Positions 63,070 to 64,000 of a DNA stretch of 64,000 nt are shown here, piece after piece. Source of the stretch: Aliterella atlantica CENA595 (GTDB lineage: Bacteria > Cyanobacteriota > Cyanobacteriia > Cyanobacteriales > Chroococcidiopsidaceae); the NCBI RefSeq assembly GCF_000952155.1, contig NZ_JYON01000002.1, positions 248,001 to 312,000 of the forward strand. The letters run 5' to 3'. The notes under the pieces were generated by a model. It saw nothing but the letters and a program-made list of their open reading frames with translations. It was not told the DNA's origin and ran no database searches. Both the position numbers and the translations under genes were made by a program. The number at the start of each line of letters is the position of its first letter. Position 1 is the first letter of the stretch.

Positions 63070-64000
63070 ATGACAGATCCCAACATTGGTAGATTATTAG
63101 CCAAGCGCTATCAGCTTCAGAAATTAATTGGTACTGGAGCAATGGGGCAAGTTTATTGTGCAAATGACATCTTGTTGGGTGGCGTACCTGTAGCTGTCAA
63201 ATTTCTTGCTCTGTCTATTCAAAATAAGAAAATTCGCGTCAAGGAACGCTTTGAAACTGAAGCTAAAACTTGCGCTCAATTGGGGCAAAAGAGCATTCAC
63301 ATTGTCCGAGTCATGGACTATGGTGTAGACGAATTTGGGACTCCCTTTTATGTCATGGAATATTTGCCAGGGGAAAACCTCAACGATGCTATCCACCTCC
63401 AACCACTGACTTTACCAAGATTCTATAGTTTAGCGCGGCAAATTAGCTTGGGCTTGCAGTGCGCTCATCAGGGCATTTTAGTTGATGGCGTAATTTGTCC
63501 GATTATTCACCGTGATGTCAAACCCAGCAACATCCTTGTAGTTCAAGATTCCAGCTTGGGTGAATTAGTCAAGGTGCTAGATTTTGGAATCGCTAAACTC
63601 ATCCAAGGCGATAGCAATCAAACTAAGTATTATTTAGGGACGCTAGCTTATTCTTCTCCCGAACAAATGGAGGGCAATGACATTGATGCGCGTTCTGACA
63701 TCTACAGTCTAGGCGTGATGATGTTTGAAATGCTCACAGGAAGTATGCCTTTTCAAGCTAATACTGACTCTTTTGGCGGCTGGTACAAAGCCCATCACTT
63801 CCAATTACCACGCTCTTTTAGTTCTACCAATTCTAAGTTAATAGTCCCGAAAGAACTCGAAGATTTGATTATGAGTTGTCTGGCAAAATCGCCAGACGAT
63901 CGCCCTCAAACAGCTAGCGAGATTGTGAAAACTATTCTATCTCTAGAGCAGAGCCAGAATATTGCCTTACCTGTAATTGCACCACCGCCACCGCCGCCCC
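63070..64000 (+). CDS. Hanks-type Ser/Thr protein kinase, partial (3' end outside window)
   Basis: From the ATG at 63070 (MTDPNIGRLLAKRYQL) the frame runs off the right edge, giving 310 residues. The kinase domain is complete and canonical: glycine loop IGTGAMGQVY, VAVKFL with the ATP Lys, catalytic loop IIHRDVKPSNIL, metal loop VLDFGIAK and YSSPEQMEG. It ends in a Pro-rich stretch (APPPPPP) that begins a linker to an unseen C-terminal part, often sensory repeats in cyanobacterial kinases. Unlike the YegI-like kinase at 51126, all motifs are intact. Confidence 0.93.
   Translation, partial: MTDPNIGRLLAKRYQLQKLIGTGAMGQVYCANDILLGGVPVAVKFLALSIQNKKIRVKERFETEAKTCAQLGQKSIHIVRVMDYGVDEFGTPFYVMEYLPGENLNDAIHLQPLTLPRFYSLARQISLGLQCAHQGILVDGVICPIIHRDVKPSNILVVQDSSLGELVKVLDFGIAKLIQGDSNQTKYYLGTLAYSSPEQMEGNDIDARSDIYSLGVMMFEMLTGSMPFQANTDSFGGWYKAHHFQLPRSFSSTNSKLIVPKELEDLIMSCLAKSPDDRPQTASEIVKTILSLEQSQNIALPVIAPPPPPP

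Overview
The window looks like a cyanobacterial chromosome segment. It carries psbO (the photosystem II manganese-stabilising protein), a SigF-type sigma factor, a Pix-type phototaxis gene set and several protein families seen mainly in cyanobacteria (DUF4327, DUF6464). The octamer GCGATCGC (HIP1), a cyanobacterial hallmark, recurs throughout both genes and spacers, and AATTCGT-type short tandem repeats lie between genes. Base composition is moderate, with AT-rich spacers. Filamentous or colonial cyanobacteria are plausible; I cannot name a genus.

Region 1 (1-13.1 kb, minus strand) is a surface-polysaccharide operon whose core genes overlap by 4-11 bases. Read in transcription order it holds: a hexapeptide-repeat acetyltransferase, a large DUF4082/Ig-like/dimethylformamidase-like protein, a Tat-signal exported protein, a Gfo/Idh/MocA sugar dehydrogenase, a DegT-type aminotransferase, an unknown Rossmann-like protein, an ArnA/Fmt-like sugar formyltransferase, an NAD-sugar epimerase, a second DegT aminotransferase, a glycosyltransferase and a gene cut by the window edge. 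Together these predict a di-amino or N-formyl-amino sugar for a surface glycan.

Region 2 (13-34 kb) is mixed. It has a TrpB2-type PLP enzyme, a VKOR-like protein, an O-methyltransferase, trhO, a futABC iron(III) ABC transporter, a TonB-like protein, a MarR regulator with a pirin, clpC, a PyrF-PyrE fusion, a CHASE3 histidine kinase with a NarL-type regulator, and several small cyanobacterial proteins.

Region 3 (34-44 kb) holds psbO, sigF next to a PilP-like lipoprotein, a membrane GTPase, a TnpB-only IS200/IS605-type element that has cut off a small gene, fmt, and an Hsp20.

Region 4 (44-56 kb) is a phototaxis locus. PixG/PixH/PixI/PixJ-like genes lie on the minus strand, and the PixJ-like receptor carries a DXCF cyanobacteriochrome GAF signature. 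The CheA/PixL-like kinase lies on the plus strand, separated from them by a PP2C phosphatase and an atypical YegI-like kinase with TPR repeats.

Region 5 (56-64 kb) holds an HTH-NACHT STAND ATPase resembling bacterial NLR-like defence proteins, an orphan kdpC, a second chemoreceptor, anmK, and a Hanks-type Ser/Thr kinase cut by the window end. I saw no tRNA, rRNA or CRISPR array.
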